64,000 nt of DNA. It comes from a virus. The translations under genes and the position numbers were made by a program. The stretch covers positions 280,245 through 344,244 of the IMG/VR virus record IMGVR_UViG_3300019776_000324; one strand, given 5' to 3'. Under the pieces are notes generated by a model. It was not told the DNA's origin and did not search any database. It was given only the letters and a program-made list of their open reading frames with translations. Of this stretch, positions 8,696 to 18,247 are shown one piece after another (position 1 is the first letter of the stretch; every line of letters begins with the position of its first letter).

Positions 8696-9741
8696 TTATA
8701 AAACCTCAATTCTTTGGTCACAAACAATATCAAGGCAAATATTGTCTAAGCCCTTTTTGTATGATACAAATAGAAACCAATGGACAAGTTCGTCTCTGCG
8801 GTTGTGCTGCATGGATGCCAGCTACTATCGGCAACATACTTGAAACGCCACTTTCTGAGTTGTTAGCTACACCGCTGGCGCAATCTATTCGTCAAAGTAT
8901 TATCAACGGCACTTATCAATTTTGTAATGAAAAAGTTTGCGGGGTCATTCAGAATAACGGTTTAAACACTATAGATACTGTTCCGGAAAATATCAAATAC
9001 CTACTAGAAGATTCAGCTAGATTTCAACTGCCATATGAAATCAGTATTCATGGCGACTTTACTTGTAATCTAAGTTGTCCTAGTTGTAGAACTAAAGTTA
9101 TTAAAGTTGACGACGACAAAGTTGAACAACAAAACAAGGTTGGCGAGATAATTTTTAATAATTTGTTAGGAGAGCCAACAGATCGCCGCATGCATTTGAT
9201 GTTAAGCGGCACCGGAGAAGTGTTTGCTAGCCCGATGTTATTAAATTTCATGAATAAAATAACACTTGATAAGTTTCCTAATGTAGCTTTTAGTATCGGC
9301 ACCAATGGGTTATTATGCGAAAAGCGATGGGAACGAATTGAGCACTTAGAATCAGCCATTGAAAAAATTACAGTAAGCATTGATGCTACTTGTGCAGATA
9401 CCTACGAAAAAATTCGACGAGGTGGCAACTGGGATCAACTATTAACAAATATGAATTTCTTAAAAAATAAGAAACAGTTAACTGGTATGAAGTTACACAC
9501 TCGCATGATTGTTCAAGATGGTAACTACTCTGAGATATTAAAATTTTATGAGTTTTCTAAACAGTTTGATGCAGATGTTGTTGAGTATTCTCGATTGATC
9601 AATTGGGGCACTTGGACTAACGATGAATTTAAATTGCATAATGTTTTTGATGTTGCTCACCCCAACAGAGATCAAGCACTAGAGTCAATAACAGAATTAA
9701 AAAGGTTAACCGATGTGTGGTTTGAAGGAAATTTTAGTTGA
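8692..9741 (+). CDS. Radical SAM protein with SPASM-like cysteines
   Basis: 349 residues, GTG start overlapping the preceding TGA. The radical SAM cluster motif C-x3-C-x2-C is at FTCNLSCPSC (about residues 122-131), followed by S-G-T-G-E in the position of the SAM-binding GGE motif. Before it is a Cys-rich SPASM-like segment (SPFCMIQIETNGQVRLCGC) with a CNEKVC partner near residue 85, placed N-terminally instead of C-terminally. Such enzymes often modify peptides. The substrate is unknown; the adjacent 290-residue protein is a candidate partner. Confidence 0.75.
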   Translation: MIIKPQFFGHKQYQGKYCLSPFCMIQIETNGQVRLCGCAAWMPATIGNILETPLSELLATPLAQSIRQSIINGTYQFCNEKVCGVIQNNGLNTIDTVPENIKYLLEDSARFQLPYEISIHGDFTCNLSCPSCRTKVIKVDDDKVEQQNKVGEIIFNNLLGEPTDRRMHLMLSGTGEVFASPMLLNFMNKITLDKFPNVAFSIGTNGLLCEKRWERIEHLESAIEKITVSIDATCADTYEKIRRGGNWDQLLTNMNFLKNKKQLTGMKLHTRMIVQDGNYSEILKFYEFSKQFDADVVEYSRLINWGTWTNDEFKLHNVFDVAHPNRDQALESITELKRLTDVWFEGNFS

Positions 9742-9766
9742 TTTTTAAACAAAATAAGTATATCAT
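9738..9766 (+). promoter_or_regulatory. Sigma70-type promoter for DNA polymerase
   Basis: TTGATT (9738-9743) and TATCAT (9761-9766), 17-base spacer, upstream of the polymerase gene. Confidence 0.45.
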
Positions 9767-9800
9767 AAACAATGAATCGCTCACATTACGAGCATGAATC

Positions 9801-9825
9801 ATGGCTTACCGGCCATAAACGGAGA
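9801..9825 (+). promoter_or_regulatory. Hairpin just upstream of the polymerase ribosome-binding site
   Basis: ATGGC (9801-9805) pairs with GCCAT (9812-9816) around a 6-base loop; GGAG follows at 9821. T4 gp43 represses its own translation by binding a hairpin in this position, so an analogous operator is inferred. Confidence 0.4.
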
Positions 9826-9830
9826 AAAAT

Positions 9831-12488
9831 TTGAGTTATATAGATGCACTATTTGATCGTGAACACGATCGTATTCATGTTGTAGAACGACGAGATGGAA
9901 AGAGATGTTATCAAGAATATCCAGCCAACTATGTGTTCTACTACGAAGACCCTCGCGGTAAATTCCAAAGTATTTTTAACACACCTGTAAGTAGATTCTC
10001 TACTCGCAACAACAAAGAATTTCGCAAAGAGATTCGCATACAGTCAGGCAAGCAATTATACGAGTCGGATATCAATCCAATCTTTCGTTGCCTAGAAGAA
10101 AACTACAAAGGACAAGACGGTCCTAAATTAAATGTAGCGTTCTTCGACATTGAGGTGGACTTTGATCCTGATCGCGGATTTAGTCCACCAAGTGATCCGT
10201 TCAATGCTATCACTGCTATTTCAGTTTACTTGCAGTGGTTAGATCAGCTAGTCACTCTAGTAGTTCCACCCAAACATATGAGCACAGAAACTGCTCAGGA
10301 AATTGCCAGCGAGTTTGAAAACACCATTATCTTCCAAGACGAAGGTGAAATGTTAAAAACATTCCTGGACTTGATTGAAGATGCTGATGCACTGTCAGGT
10401 TGGAACAGTGAAGGCTTCGATATTCCGTACACAGTTAATCGTGTTACTCGTGTGTTAAGCAAAGACGACACACGGCGCTTCTGCTTGTGGAATCAATATC
10501 CTAAAAAGCGTATGTTTGAACGCTTTGGTAACGAACAAGAAACATATGACTTGATTGGCCGTGTGCATATGGACTATATGCAACTGTATCGCAAATACAC
10601 ATATGAAGAGCGTCATAGTTATAGCTTGGATGCTATTCTTGAATACGAAGGTCTGGAAGGCAAGACCAAGTTTGAAGGCACACTGGATCAGCTTTACAAT
10701 CAAAACTTCAAGACATTTATTGAGTATAACCGACAAGACGTTAACGGGTTGGCACAGATGGATAAGAAGTTAAAGTTCTTGGATCTTGCCAATACACTGG
10801 CGCATGAAAACACAGTGTTGCTACAGACTACCATGGGTGCTGTGGCTGTAACAGAACAGGCTATTATTAATGAAGCACACGAGCGTGGCATGGTTGTTCC
10901 AAACCGTAAGGAACGCTATTCGGATGAAGACACTCAAGCGGCGGGTGCGTATGTTGCGTATCCACGCAAGGGCGTTCATGAATATGTCGGGTCGATAGAC
11001 ATTAACTCACTGTACCCTAGTGCGATTCGTGCGCTTAACATGGGACCTGAAACTATTGTTGGTCAACTTCGACCAGTAATGACTGATCGCTATATTGCTG
11101 ACAAGATGCGTAGCGGTAGTAGTTTTGCTGCGGCATGGGAAGGCTTGTTTGGTTCATTGGAATTCACAGCAGTAATGGAAATGCAAACAGGCACAGAAAT
11201 TACTATTGATTGGCAAGGCGGAGAAGAATCAGTTCACAGTGCCGCAGAAGTATGGAAGATTATCTTTGACAGTAATCAACCTTGGATGATCAGTGCCAAC
11301 GGAACAATCTTTACCTATGAGCGTGAAGGTGTTATTCCCGGACTATTAAAACGCTGGTATGCCGAGCGTAAAGAAATGCAGGCTAAACTTAAACAATGTA
11401 CAACGGCAGAAGATGAAGAATACTGGGATAAACGACAACTCGTTAAAAAGATTAACCTTAATAGTTTGTATGGCGCAATTCTTAACCCTGGTTGCCGCTT
11501 TTTTGATAAGCGCATTGGACAATCTACCACACTAACTGGTCGTGCTATTGCCAAGCATATGGATGCGTATGTAAACGAATGTATTACAGGCAAGTATGAC
11601 CATGTGGGCGAATCAATCATCTATGGTGATACTGACTCTTGTTACTTTACTGCTTGGCCTGCTGTCAAGGAAGCAGTAGAGAAGGGCGAGATGGAATGGT
11701 CTAAAGATATTGCTGTCCAACTTTACAACAGTATAGCTGATCAAGTCAATGCTAGTTTCCCAGGATTTATGGAACAGTCATTCCATGTGCCTAGAGAGAT
11801 GGGCAGTGTGATTAAAGGTGGCCGCGAGATTGTAGCAAGCAAAGGCTTGTTTATTACCAAGAAGCGTTATGCTGTCCTGTATTATGACAAAGAAAACAAG
11901 CGTGTGGACACACATGGCGAACCAGGCAAAGTAAAAGCCATGGGCTTGGACTTGAAGCGTAGTGATACTCCTAAGGTTATTCAAGAATTCTTAAGCGAGA
12001 TCTTAAACGATGTACTGACTGGTAAAACTCGTGAAGAAATCATTGAAAAGATTCGAAACTTTAAATATGAATTCAAAGAGCGACCAGGTTGGGAGAAGGG
12101 TAGTCCCAAGCGTGTAAACAACTTGACCAAGTATGGCAAGGAAGAAGAACGCCTAGGTAAAGCCAATATGCCAGGACATGTCCGTGCTGCACTTAACTGG
12201 AATAATTTGCGTAGAATGAACAGCGACAAGTATAGTTTACAAATTGTTGATGGAATGAAAACTATTGTATGTAAACTAAAGCAAAATCCCCTGGGTTGGA
12301 CCAGCATAGGCTATCCTACAGATGAATTGCATTTACCACAGTGGTTCAAAGAATTACCATTTGACGATAGTGAAATGGAAGCAACAGTGGTTGATCAAAA
12401 ATTAGACAACTTATTAGGTGTGCTAGAATGGGATTTAAAGTCGGCCACTAATACTGAAAACACCTTCCAAAGTTTATTCGAGTTCTAA
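9831..12488 (+). CDS. Family B DNA polymerase, T4 gp43-type
   Basis: 885 residues, typical of gp43 (898). It replicates phage DNA and proofreads. Exonuclease motif I FFDIEVD lies near residue 104, motif II WNSEGFDIPY near 190 and motif III YNRQDV near 300. Polymerase motif A DINSLYPS is near 390, motif B KKINLNSLYGA near 540 and motif C YGDTDS near 598. All catalytic aspartates are present. The start is a TTG with GGAG ten bases upstream; no better in-frame start exists. A possible translational operator precedes it. The clamp gene follows after one intervening gene. Confidence 0.95.
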   Translation: MSYIDALFDREHDRIHVVERRDGKRCYQEYPANYVFYYEDPRGKFQSIFNTPVSRFSTRNNKEFRKEIRIQSGKQLYESDINPIFRCLEENYKGQDGPKLNVAFFDIEVDFDPDRGFSPPSDPFNAITAISVYLQWLDQLVTLVVPPKHMSTETAQEIASEFENTIIFQDEGEMLKTFLDLIEDADALSGWNSEGFDIPYTVNRVTRVLSKDDTRRFCLWNQYPKKRMFERFGNEQETYDLIGRVHMDYMQLYRKYTYEERHSYSLDAILEYEGLEGKTKFEGTLDQLYNQNFKTFIEYNRQDVNGLAQMDKKLKFLDLANTLAHENTVLLQTTMGAVAVTEQAIINEAHERGMVVPNRKERYSDEDTQAAGAYVAYPRKGVHEYVGSIDINSLYPSAIRALNMGPETIVGQLRPVMTDRYIADKMRSGSSFAAAWEGLFGSLEFTAVMEMQTGTEITIDWQGGEESVHSAAEVWKIIFDSNQPWMISANGTIFTYEREGVIPGLLKRWYAERKEMQAKLKQCTTAEDEEYWDKRQLVKKINLNSLYGAILNPGCRFFDKRIGQSTTLTGRAIAKHMDAYVNECITGKYDHVGESIIYGDTDSCYFTAWPAVKEAVEKGEMEWSKDIAVQLYNSIADQVNASFPGFMEQSFHVPREMGSVIKGGREIVASKGLFITKKRYAVLYYDKENKRVDTHGEPGKVKAMGLDLKRSDTPKVIQEFLSEILNDVLTGKTREEIIEKIRNFKYEFKERPGWEKGSPKRVNNLTKYGKEEERLGKANMPGHVRAALNWNNLRRMNSDKYSLQIVDGMKTIVCKLKQNPLGWTSIGYPTDELHLPQWFKELPFDDSEMEATVVDQKLDNLLGVLEWDLKSATNTENTFQSLFEF

Positions 12489-12489
12489 C

Positions 12490-13425
12490 ATGAAATTAAG
12501 TCAACTTGTCTCTTTTAAAAACGAACTTGAAAAACTTTCAGCAATACCAGCACATCAAACAGCTGATCTGGAAGTTAAAAAAATTACACATTTGGTTGAA
12601 TCGTTTCCAACAACAGCTTCTCAATTTGATAAATTTGAACAGGCTAGACTTTCTATTACAGAAAAATTTGTTGAACTCGAATCTCAACTTGATGAATTAA
12701 AGCAATCGATTAAGAAACAAATTGAAGATGCTGAGCGTCCTTGGTTTGCTGAAAGTTATCGTTTGTACGAGAAGGAGATGGTCTTTGAATCAGTTGACTA
12801 CATTTTAAATCGTCAACCTGCTATATTAGATGAAACCAACGAGTTCTATAAAACTCGTATCACAAGATATACAAACTGGAAATATCCAGCTATGATTATT
12901 CGTCCTGGACTAGAAACACATAGCAACTATATGGTTGACTGCGATCCATTATATCTAGTTGATGAACAATACGATTTATTAACTCCGGTTATAAATCAAC
13001 ACAGCGAAGTTTACCAAAAAAGATTGCGCCCTTATGTTATCAACGAAAGACAGGATGGCGAAATACTTACTCGTTTGCCCAACAACCAATTTGGATTAAT
13101 ACTTGCTTATAACTTTTTTAATTTTAGACCGTTAGAAGTTATTCGAAAATATCTTACTGAACTTTATGAAAAATTAAGAACAGGCGGAGTATTGATCATG
13201 ACCATAAATGACTGTGATCGGGACAAAGGTGTAATGCTAGTAGAACAACATTTTGCTTGTTATACTCCTGGAAACATGATCATCGATCTGGCAAAGAGTA
13301 TCGGGTATGAAGTAGAGTTTGTTTGGGACGACCAAGGACCATCTACCTGGATCGAATTCCGCAAACCGGGCGAGTTGATTAGTCTTAGAGGCGGTCAAAC
13401 TTTGGCAACAATTGTACCAAAATAA
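12490..13425 (+). CDS. Coiled-coil plus SAM methyltransferase-like protein
   Basis: 311 residues. The first 90 residues are helical with heptad-like spacing (FVELESQLDELKQSIKKQIE). The remainder resembles a Rossmann methyltransferase end-half: FGLILAYNFFNFRPLEVIRKYLTELYEKLRTGGVLIMTINDCD has the motif IV to V arrangement, but the glycine-rich motif I is weak. It starts one base after the polymerase stop, hence part of the replication operon. Function unknown. Confidence 0.5.
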   Translation: MKLSQLVSFKNELEKLSAIPAHQTADLEVKKITHLVESFPTTASQFDKFEQARLSITEKFVELESQLDELKQSIKKQIEDAERPWFAESYRLYEKEMVFESVDYILNRQPAILDETNEFYKTRITRYTNWKYPAMIIRPGLETHSNYMVDCDPLYLVDEQYDLLTPVINQHSEVYQKRLRPYVINERQDGEILTRLPNNQFGLILAYNFFNFRPLEVIRKYLTELYEKLRTGGVLIMTINDCDRDKGVMLVEQHFACYTPGNMIIDLAKSIGYEVEFVWDDQGPSTWIEFRKPGELISLRGGQTLATIVPK

Positions 13426-13436
13426 ATCAAAAACAG

Positions 13437-13465
13437 TTGCAAAATCTAAATAAACCAGTTATAAT
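13437..13465 (+). promoter_or_regulatory. Sigma70-type promoter for the sliding clamp
   Basis: TTGCAA (13437-13442), 17-base spacer, TATAAT (13460-13465); AAGGAG before the ATG at 13485. Confidence 0.65.
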
Positions 13466-13484
13466 CAACAACAAGGAGAATTAC

Positions 13485-14207
13485 ATGAGAGATCACTTAT
13501 TAGACTTAGTAGAACACACGCACGACTTAGGTTGCATTGACCTAGTTAAAATTACAGGAACTGCCCAAGAGACAGATATCTTTGGTATTGCCGAAGATCG
13601 TAGCGTTATTGTAGAAGGCAAGTATGCTGGCCCAGTGGGAGAATTTGTTGGCTTATTTGGTATGCCAAACTTGGCAAAACTTAAGGTATTGTTAAACTTG
13701 CAAGAGTACAAAGAAGATGCCAAACTCAGTATCACTAACAAAGCTGATGGCACATTAGATGGCATCAACTTTGAAAACAAATCAGGCGACTTTAAAAACA
13801 ACTATCGTTTCATGACAGCGGCTGCAGTTAACGAAAAGGCTAAGACAGCTAAGATGCGCCCAGTTACATGGCAAGTTGAGTTTACTCCTACTGTAGGATC
13901 AATCCAGCGTTTAAAAATGCAAGCACAGGCCAATGCCGAGGAACCAACATTCCAAGTTAGCACTGATGGTAGTGATTTAAAATTTGCATTTGGTGATCAT
14001 TCAACTCACAGTGGTAACTTTGTATTCCAATCTGGTGTAGGCGGACAACTCAAACGAGCATGGTCATATCCAATTGCTCATGTCATTAGTATTTTAAATT
14101 TAACTGGTGACAAGACTATGCGTTTCAGTGATGACGGTGTTGCAGAGATTACTGTTGATTCTGGCTTGGCTGTTTATAGTTACAAGATTCCAGCGCAGTC
14201 TAAATAA
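13485..14207 (+). CDS. DNA sliding clamp, T4 gp45-like
   Basis: 240 residues, matching the T4 clamp (228). The sequence is acidic with repeating beta-rich segments of the PCNA-like fold, and its position next to the polymerase fits. In T4 the trimeric ring tethers polymerase and also activates late transcription with gp33/gp55, which agrees with the late-promoter-like octamers found in the window. The ATG at 13485 has AAGGAG eight bases upstream; a longer TTG start at 13437 would lie in the promoter. Confidence 0.8.
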   Translation: MRDHLLDLVEHTHDLGCIDLVKITGTAQETDIFGIAEDRSVIVEGKYAGPVGEFVGLFGMPNLAKLKVLLNLQEYKEDAKLSITNKADGTLDGINFENKSGDFKNNYRFMTAAAVNEKAKTAKMRPVTWQVEFTPTVGSIQRLKMQAQANAEEPTFQVSTDGSDLKFAFGDHSTHSGNFVFQSGVGGQLKRAWSYPIAHVISILNLTGDKTMRFSDDGVAEITVDSGLAVYSYKIPAQSK

Positions 14208-14210
14208 TCA

Positions 14211-14831
14211 ATGGGGGCTCCTTATACTATCCTGGATCACATTCAACTTGACTGTGATTCAGCTACTGACATTGTTGTTGAAATTGGTAGCGAAAATGGA
14301 GAGGGGAGCAGTCGATGGTTATATCAGTGGTCTAGTAACCGTGATGTAAAATTTTATAGTATAGATGTAGAGCACAGTGAAAGAGAAATAAGTTATCCAG
14401 AAATACCTTGGGTAGTATCGGAATCTGGATCATTGTGGTGTAAAAACATATTACCAACTCTAAATAAAGCTATTAAAGTATTATACTTAGATAATTTTGA
14501 TTACATGTACAACACTAACAACCCATCGGTATTGGAACAGTATGCTCGTCAAGTAACCTTGTATGCGCAACGAGGAGTAGTTATGAATAATCAAAATTGC
14601 ATGGAAGAACATCGATTACAAGTTGAATATTGTTTACCGTACATGGCAGAACAATCTGTAATTATAATGGATGATACTTATTATGACCCAGCATTAGAAT
14701 TTCAACCAGCAAACGAACTTCCACAATGGTATGGTAAATGTGCTACTGCTATGCCACTAATGATCGAAGCTGGATATTCTATAATTAGAGACCAAGAACA
14801 CAATATAAATTATGCCATTAAATCAAGATAA
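14211..14831 (+). CDS. Class I SAM-dependent methyltransferase-like protein
   Basis: 206 residues. Motif I is VVEIGSENGEGSSRW and motif II YSIDVEHSE; IIMDDTYYD later in the protein fits the Methyltransf_24 type found in glycan or small-molecule methyltransferases. It overlaps the start of dpdA by 20 bases, so it is co-translated with it. Substrate unknown. Confidence 0.6.
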   Translation: MGAPYTILDHIQLDCDSATDIVVEIGSENGEGSSRWLYQWSSNRDVKFYSIDVEHSEREISYPEIPWVVSESGSLWCKNILPTLNKAIKVLYLDNFDYMYNTNNPSVLEQYARQVTLYAQRGVVMNNQNCMEEHRLQVEYCLPYMAEQSVIIMDDTYYDPALEFQPANELPQWYGKCATAMPLMIEAGYSIIRDQEHNINYAIKSR

Positions 14832-16449
14832 CTTAACAGCCAAACAAAACGATTACGCTGTATTCTTACCAGCTATCAGTGGCTTCTATGCTACTTTTGT
14901 CGGTAAACAACGAGATCCAGTAAATGGACCTTATGTAGATCCAGCTCGCTTGCCAGCTGGCATTCCGGACATGGAAATGCTTAACTGGCTTAATCCACAG
15001 AAAGGTATGTTTCCGTACAAGTGGTCTTTGTACTCAGGCGGACATGCTAACTTAGATCTTAACAAACAAGACTGGTCCGAAGACATGGTTCGCAATCGCG
15101 ATCCGGGTTCAGTTATCCTTGGCGACTCGGGTGGATTCCAGATTGCTAAAGGCTTGTGGGAAGGTGACTGGAAGGCTAACAGTGGTTGTCCTAAAGCGCA
15201 GAAGAAGCGTGATGCTGTACTTAAATGGTTAGATGGTGTTGCTGACTATGGCATGATTCTTGATATTCCAACTTGGGTTATCCACGATAAGAAAGCCAGT
15301 GCCGCTTGTCAAATTACCACACTTCAAGAAGCTGTGGACGCTACCAAGTACAACAACGACTACTTTATGAAGCATCGCAAAGGTGTTAAGAATGGTGGTG
15401 CCAAGTTCTTAAATGTTTTACAAGGTGCTAATCATGCTGACGCAGATCGTTGGTATGAAACAATGAAACACTATTGTGATCCTAAAGTATATCCAGACAC
15501 ACATTTTAATGGCTGGTCCATGGGTGGTCAGAACATGTGTGATGTACACTTGGTACTTCGTCGGTTGGTAGCACTTAGACACGATGGCTTGCTACAAGAA
15601 GGTGTTCACGATTGGATGCACTTCTTGGGCACAAGCAAACTAGAGTGGGCAGTATTATTAACAGACATTCAACGAGCTGTTCGCAAATATGTTAATCCTG
15701 CATTTACTATTAGTTTTGACTGCGCTAGTCCATTCTTAGCCACAGCTAACGGACAAGTATATCATCATATTGACTTGCCACACAATGACAAGTGGTGTTA
15801 TCGAATGAGTCCTATTGTGGACGATAAGAAATATGCCACAGACACTCGTCCATATGGTCCTACAGTAGTTCAAGAAGGCTATGTTGATCACTTTGATGAA
15901 AGTCCAATCAGCCGAGAGCTTAAGATGAAAGACATTTGCATCTATAAAGCAGGTGTTCGTAAAACTGATGCTGAACTAAACGGAGAAACATTTGATCCCA
16001 ACAACATGAATCATTTCCATGTTGCTCCAGACTTAAACAAAATTGGTAAGAATGGCAAGACATCATGGGATAGTTTCAGTTATGCATTGTTAATGGGCCA
16101 TAATGTTTGGATGCACTTGGAAGCAGTACAACGAGCCAACCGTGAATACGATGCTGGATCTTGGCCCAAGATGATGTGGAACGAAAACGGTGACCATGCC
16201 CGCTTTAAAGACATTGTGGATGCTATCTTTGCCACATCTGATCGTGCAGAAGCTGAAGCTATCATTGAACACTATGATCGCTATTGGATGGACATTGTTG
16301 GTACTCGTGGATTCAAAGGCAAGAAAGCCAAGAACGCACACAGTCAGTTTAATGCCTTGTTTGAAGTTGATGACAATGACGGAGTCGACGGCGACGAAGT
16401 GGAATTTGATGAGTCAAAACTGGATCACTTGGGAGACCAAATTGTTTAA
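14812..16449 (+). CDS. dpdA: DpdA: tRNA-guanine-transglycosylase-like DNA 7-deazaguanine insertase
   Basis: 545 residues. The TGT-fold nucleophile and base-recognition motif is present as GDSGGFQIAK near residue 104-113. Further TGT-like features are the D-I-P segment YGMILDIPTW around residue 144-153, the glycine-rich GWSMGGQN, and FDCASPF downstream. Phage and bacterial DpdA proteins exchange guanine in DNA for preQ0 or a derivative, giving resistance to restriction. FolE, QueD and QueE in the same window supply the precursor path, supporting DNA rather than tRNA as target. The C-terminus is acidic. Confidence 0.8.
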   Translation: MPLNQDNLTAKQNDYAVFLPAISGFYATFVGKQRDPVNGPYVDPARLPAGIPDMEMLNWLNPQKGMFPYKWSLYSGGHANLDLNKQDWSEDMVRNRDPGSVILGDSGGFQIAKGLWEGDWKANSGCPKAQKKRDAVLKWLDGVADYGMILDIPTWVIHDKKASAACQITTLQEAVDATKYNNDYFMKHRKGVKNGGAKFLNVLQGANHADADRWYETMKHYCDPKVYPDTHFNGWSMGGQNMCDVHLVLRRLVALRHDGLLQEGVHDWMHFLGTSKLEWAVLLTDIQRAVRKYVNPAFTISFDCASPFLATANGQVYHHIDLPHNDKWCYRMSPIVDDKKYATDTRPYGPTVVQEGYVDHFDESPISRELKMKDICIYKAGVRKTDAELNGETFDPNNMNHFHVAPDLNKIGKNGKTSWDSFSYALLMGHNVWMHLEAVQRANREYDAGSWPKMMWNENGDHARFKDIVDAIFATSDRAEAEAIIEHYDRYWMDIVGTRGFKGKKAKNAHSQFNALFEVDDNDGVDGDEVEFDESKLDHLGDQIV

Positions 16450-16804
16450 TCCAATTTTTATTCCGTTGGTGTTGTTGTTTATTAAACATTGGTATGTTGA
16501 TTTTGTCAATCAAACACAGGACGAAATTGACAGCAAAGGTACCTACGGTGGACTGGATGGCATGTCACACAGTGCCAAACACGGATTAGGAACTATATTT
16601 GTATTTTTATTAGTAGGATTAGATCCAGCACTATCTGTAACACTAGGTGCAATTGATATGGTTGTACACTATCACATCGATTGGATCAAAATGCGGTTTG
16701 GTACTCGTGATGTTGCTACTAAGGAATTTTGGAACCAATTAGGGTTAGATCAGTTAGCACACGCTCTAACCTATATTGGACTTGTTTGGTTATTATGGAT
16801 ATAA
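16442..16804 (+). CDS. DUF3307-like small membrane protein
   Basis: 120 residues from a TTG at 16442 preceded by GGGAG; the long upstream extension in this frame is only the shadow of dpdA. Two to three hydrophobic segments (PIFIPLVLLFI, GTIFVFLLVGL, ALTYIGLVWLLWI) and His/Asp residues between them (HWYVDFV, HSAKHG, HYHIDW) match the DUF3307 membrane family. Function unknown. Confidence 0.6.
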   Translation: MFNPIFIPLVLLFIKHWYVDFVNQTQDEIDSKGTYGGLDGMSHSAKHGLGTIFVFLLVGLDPALSVTLGAIDMVVHYHIDWIKMRFGTRDVATKEFWNQLGLDQLAHALTYIGLVWLLWI

Positions 16805-16806
16805 AA

Positions 16807-17013
16807 ATGATTGATAAATTACAGCACAGACTCAACCACTTAGAAAACGATCATGCTGCACTTAACAAGCGTATTGACGGAATGGAATCAACTGGTGTCT
16901 TTGAAGATGCTACCTTAGAGGTTTTGAAGAAGCAAAGGTTGCATTTGAAGGACGAAATCTCTAAAATAAAACTTCAACTTGCATACGAAGCTGGACAACA
17001 GGAAAACGATTAA
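16807..17013 (+). CDS. YdcH/DUF465-like coiled-coil protein
   Basis: 68 residues. Two helices separated by a short turn (LQHRLNHLENDHAALNKRI and EVLKKQRLHLKDEISKIKLQL) match the DUF465 pattern of small coiled-coil proteins. The ATG is two bases after the previous stop and the TAA overlaps the next ATG. Role unknown. Confidence 0.65.
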   Translation: MIDKLQHRLNHLENDHAALNKRIDGMESTGVFEDATLEVLKKQRLHLKDEISKIKLQLAYEAGQQEND

Positions 17014-17546
17014 TGATTAGAGATGGGCACGATGATGTAAGTTTCTTTGTAGGAACTGAAGTAGAACACACTCCTGCATTTGGACAAATTACATTATTTG
17101 TAGTAGGCTTACAGTCTATAGCAGATATTAAGAACGCACTTAAGACACACCGTGCTCTAGGCGGATACCTTGTTACCCATATATATTTTGGTGCTAACCA
17201 AAGTTTTCCTAACCCAGAATATAGTGATGCTCCTACCTGGCGTGATTGGGAAGGAATGATTAATACATTCTTGCAAGACGGATACTTATGCACACTTGAT
17301 ATTGATGTAAAGTGTGTAGAAGGCCTGCTTGAATCTCCGTTGGTGGAATACCACAACTTTATTCCAATGATTTCTATTAAACTCCCTTATATTAACCAAC
17401 TTGGATACAATGCAACTATTAAACTTGATGACAAAGATTTTAAAGCAACCAACCCGGGCGTCTGGTGCCACTCGCTACACAGCTTACAAAAGCGCGAGGT
17501 GTTTACTGACTGGTCTAAATACACAAAGGACGAAGTAATTAAATGA
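17013..17546 (+). CDS. Conserved phage-type protein, unknown
   Basis: 177 residues with alternating strands and helices (SFFVGTEVEHT, TLFVVGLQS, THIYFGAN, CTLDIDVK). It has no motif I can assign. TAATG and ATGA overlaps link it to both neighbours in the dpdA operon, so a role linked to DNA modification is possible but unsupported. Confidence 0.55.
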   Translation: MIRDGHDDVSFFVGTEVEHTPAFGQITLFVVGLQSIADIKNALKTHRALGGYLVTHIYFGANQSFPNPEYSDAPTWRDWEGMINTFLQDGYLCTLDIDVKCVEGLLESPLVEYHNFIPMISIKLPYINQLGYNATIKLDDKDFKATNPGVWCHSLHSLQKREVFTDWSKYTKDEVIK

Positions 17547-18007
17547 TACAAGAACAACGAGAAACAATAGAGAGAATTAAATCCGCAGCCAATCGTAAGA
17601 TATGGGTTACTTTCCAGCGAGAAGGTATTCACTGCTATCCTGCGGCAGCAACAGATCCTGCGTTAAATACTAACGATGAATACAATGTTGCGTTCCTTGC
17701 TAGCCCTCACCGTCATATCTTTCACTTTAGGGTGTCAATCAATGTCTTCCACAATGACCGAGACATTGAGTTCATCCAGTTCAAACGCTGGCTCGAGAAC
17801 TTATACAGTGGGACCGGTCCCTATAATGAAAATCGAGTTTTAGAACTCAACTACAAGTCCTGCGAAATGATTGCAGACGACTTGTACTTACAAATTGCAG
17901 GCCGCTATCCTGGTCGTGCTGTAGAAATCGAAGTGTCCGAAGACGGCGAGAACGGATGCTTGATTAGTTATAACCTTACTCGTCCAACACAATCAATTGT
18001 AATTTAA
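17543..18007 (+). CDS. Putative T-fold (QueD-like) protein
   Basis: 154 residues. Not a clear family member, but the order of elements recalls 6-carboxytetrahydropterin synthase: H-R-H-I-F-H-F-R-V-S-I (like the L-H-G-H-x-F/Y-x-V strand), D-I-E-F-x-x-F-K (like D-F-x-x-L-K), S-C-E-M-I-A-D-D-L (like T-S-E-N-L-A) and V-E-I-E-V-S-E near the end. It sits in the dpdA operon. A second T-fold enzyme for deazaguanine or pterin chemistry is an inference that structure prediction could confirm. Confidence 0.4.
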   Translation: MIQEQRETIERIKSAANRKIWVTFQREGIHCYPAAATDPALNTNDEYNVAFLASPHRHIFHFRVSINVFHNDRDIEFIQFKRWLENLYSGTGPYNENRVLELNYKSCEMIADDLYLQIAGRYPGRAVEIEVSEDGENGCLISYNLTRPTQSIVI

Positions 18008-18019
18008 AAAGGAAATAAA

Positions 18020-18247
18020 ATGGGAAAGCCACAACATCGTGTAAACCCTAGAGCTTTGCAAGCATTGGAAGATTTGTCAAACTATTTGGAATTCTGTGTA
18101 GACTACGGTTACAGATATCGCGAAGAAGATTTGTATAACTTCAAAGCGTATGCTTGGCAACAGTACAACAAGTTTAGCCAGGGTAAAAATGCCAAGAACA
18201 TGTGGGATGAAGATTCACGCAGATTCTCAGGATATCGCCGTGCGTAA
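18020..18247 (+). CDS. Small hypothetical protein
   Basis: 75 residues, Tyr- and Arg-rich, helical, no known motif. It has a good AAGGA ribosome site and overlaps the GTG start of the glycosyltransferase. Confidence 0.55.
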   Translation: MGKPQHRVNPRALQALEDLSNYLEFCVDYGYRYREEDLYNFKAYAWQQYNKFSQGKNAKNMWDEDSRRFSGYRRA

